This document shows, one piece after another, positions 32,850 through 33,152 of a DNA stretch of 33,152 nucleotides. Source of the DNA: Armadillidium nasatum (lineage: Eukaryota; Arthropoda; Malacostraca; Isopoda; Armadillidiidae); NCBI GenBank assembly GCA_009176605.1, contig SEYY01010759.1, forward strand, positions 1 to 33,152, given 5' to 3'. Within the stretch, counting starts at the first letter, position 1. Each line of letters begins with the position of its first letter. The notes below the pieces were generated by a model, which saw only the letters and a list, made by a program, of their open reading frames with translations, ran no database searches and was not told the origin of the DNA. Made by a program: the position numbers and the translations under genes.

Positions 32850-33142
32850 TATAGTTGGATGAAATTGGACTTCTATGTGGAAGTTGTAATAAAAAGGAAG
32901 GCTGGTTTTATGTTCTTTTATTTTCACAAAATATAGGAATCTGGTAGTGAACAACAACTAGTATGTACAACAGGAACCCTGTCTAGCAACCTTACTAATC
33001 TGTCAACTAGAGGCTATTGATAAATCTTCCTCAGGTTGGTGGTCACCAAGAAAAGTAACAGGCCAAAGATGATGTTTTGACGGTGGAGGCCACACTGTAG
33101 AGCACTGTGCAGATAATAAAAATATTGCTTGAGATGCAATAT
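32229..33142. repeat. Degenerate long inverted repeat around an (AT)n array
   Basis: The outermost 20 bp AATATTGCATCTCAAGCAAT at 32229-32248 is perfectly inverted at 33123-33142. Inner blocks also pair: 32426-32485 (ACCAGA.TC..TTTTGTG.AAATAAAGAAC..AACC.AGCCTTCC) with 32886-32945, and GA.AGGGTTCCTG with its inverse near 32975. Arms are about 260 bp, with a spacer of about 400 bp containing (AT)n at 32741-32848. AATAAA occurs in both arms. It may be a DNA element or an inverted duplication. No target duplication can be checked because the window ends 10 bp later. Confidence 0.7.
32741..32848. repeat. (AT)n array in the spacer of the inverted repeat
   Basis: About 107 bp of AT after an A/T-rich lead-in. 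Confidence 0.97.
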
Positions 33143-33152
33143 TGGCGAAACT

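Overview
The window looks like a repeat-dominated nuclear segment of an arthropod genome, most likely a decapod or other crustacean. The grounds are a (TTAGG)n-type telomeric array, arthropod-style non-LTR and BEL/Pao-like elements, hAT and TTAA-target DNA elements, GT-AG exons, and many long (AT)n arrays. No bacterial, plasmid or CRISPR feature was seen. Family names are by-eye calls from motifs; no database was searched.

Layout. 1-1582: 5' half of a Jockey-like LINE on the minus strand, abutting an old degenerate BEL/Pao-like LTR element (1583-5077). That element's left LTR was split by a 308-bp TTAA-target MITE. 5200-8464: two plus-strand LINE copies, one with the RT core deleted. 8652-11149: a possible DNA element bounded by inverted GGGATGGAG ends and invaded by an RTE-type fragment and two minus-strand LINE pieces. 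11494-13626: a different LINE with a poly(A) tail that runs into (TA)n.

13801-26153: the only candidate host gene, on the minus strand. A short first exon, a 23-nt micro-exon, a Cys-rich exon and a long acidic/Ser-Asn-rich exon can be proposed. Its introns hold two sister hAT elements carrying a broken BED-finger exon, a 1.29-kb foldback hAT element, a tandem array of palindromic units and a decayed RT fragment.

26457-27259: a hAT-like end, a tRNA-derived SINE with a (TA)n tail, an interstitial telomeric array and (CT)n(AT)n. 27263-30897: a young LTR element whose only gene is an intact 511-residue Gag with three CCHC knuckles; it sits inside (AT)n. 30898-33152: AT arrays and a degenerate long inverted repeat.

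Theme: about 18 (AT)n arrays total roughly 2.1 kb. Several begin exactly at retroelement 3' ends, and others flank element insertions. This suggests retroelement tails seed (AT)n arrays and arrays then act as insertion targets. The most unusual items are the intact gag-only LTR element, the foldback hAT, and a proposed intron with the same 15-bp sequence at both ends.
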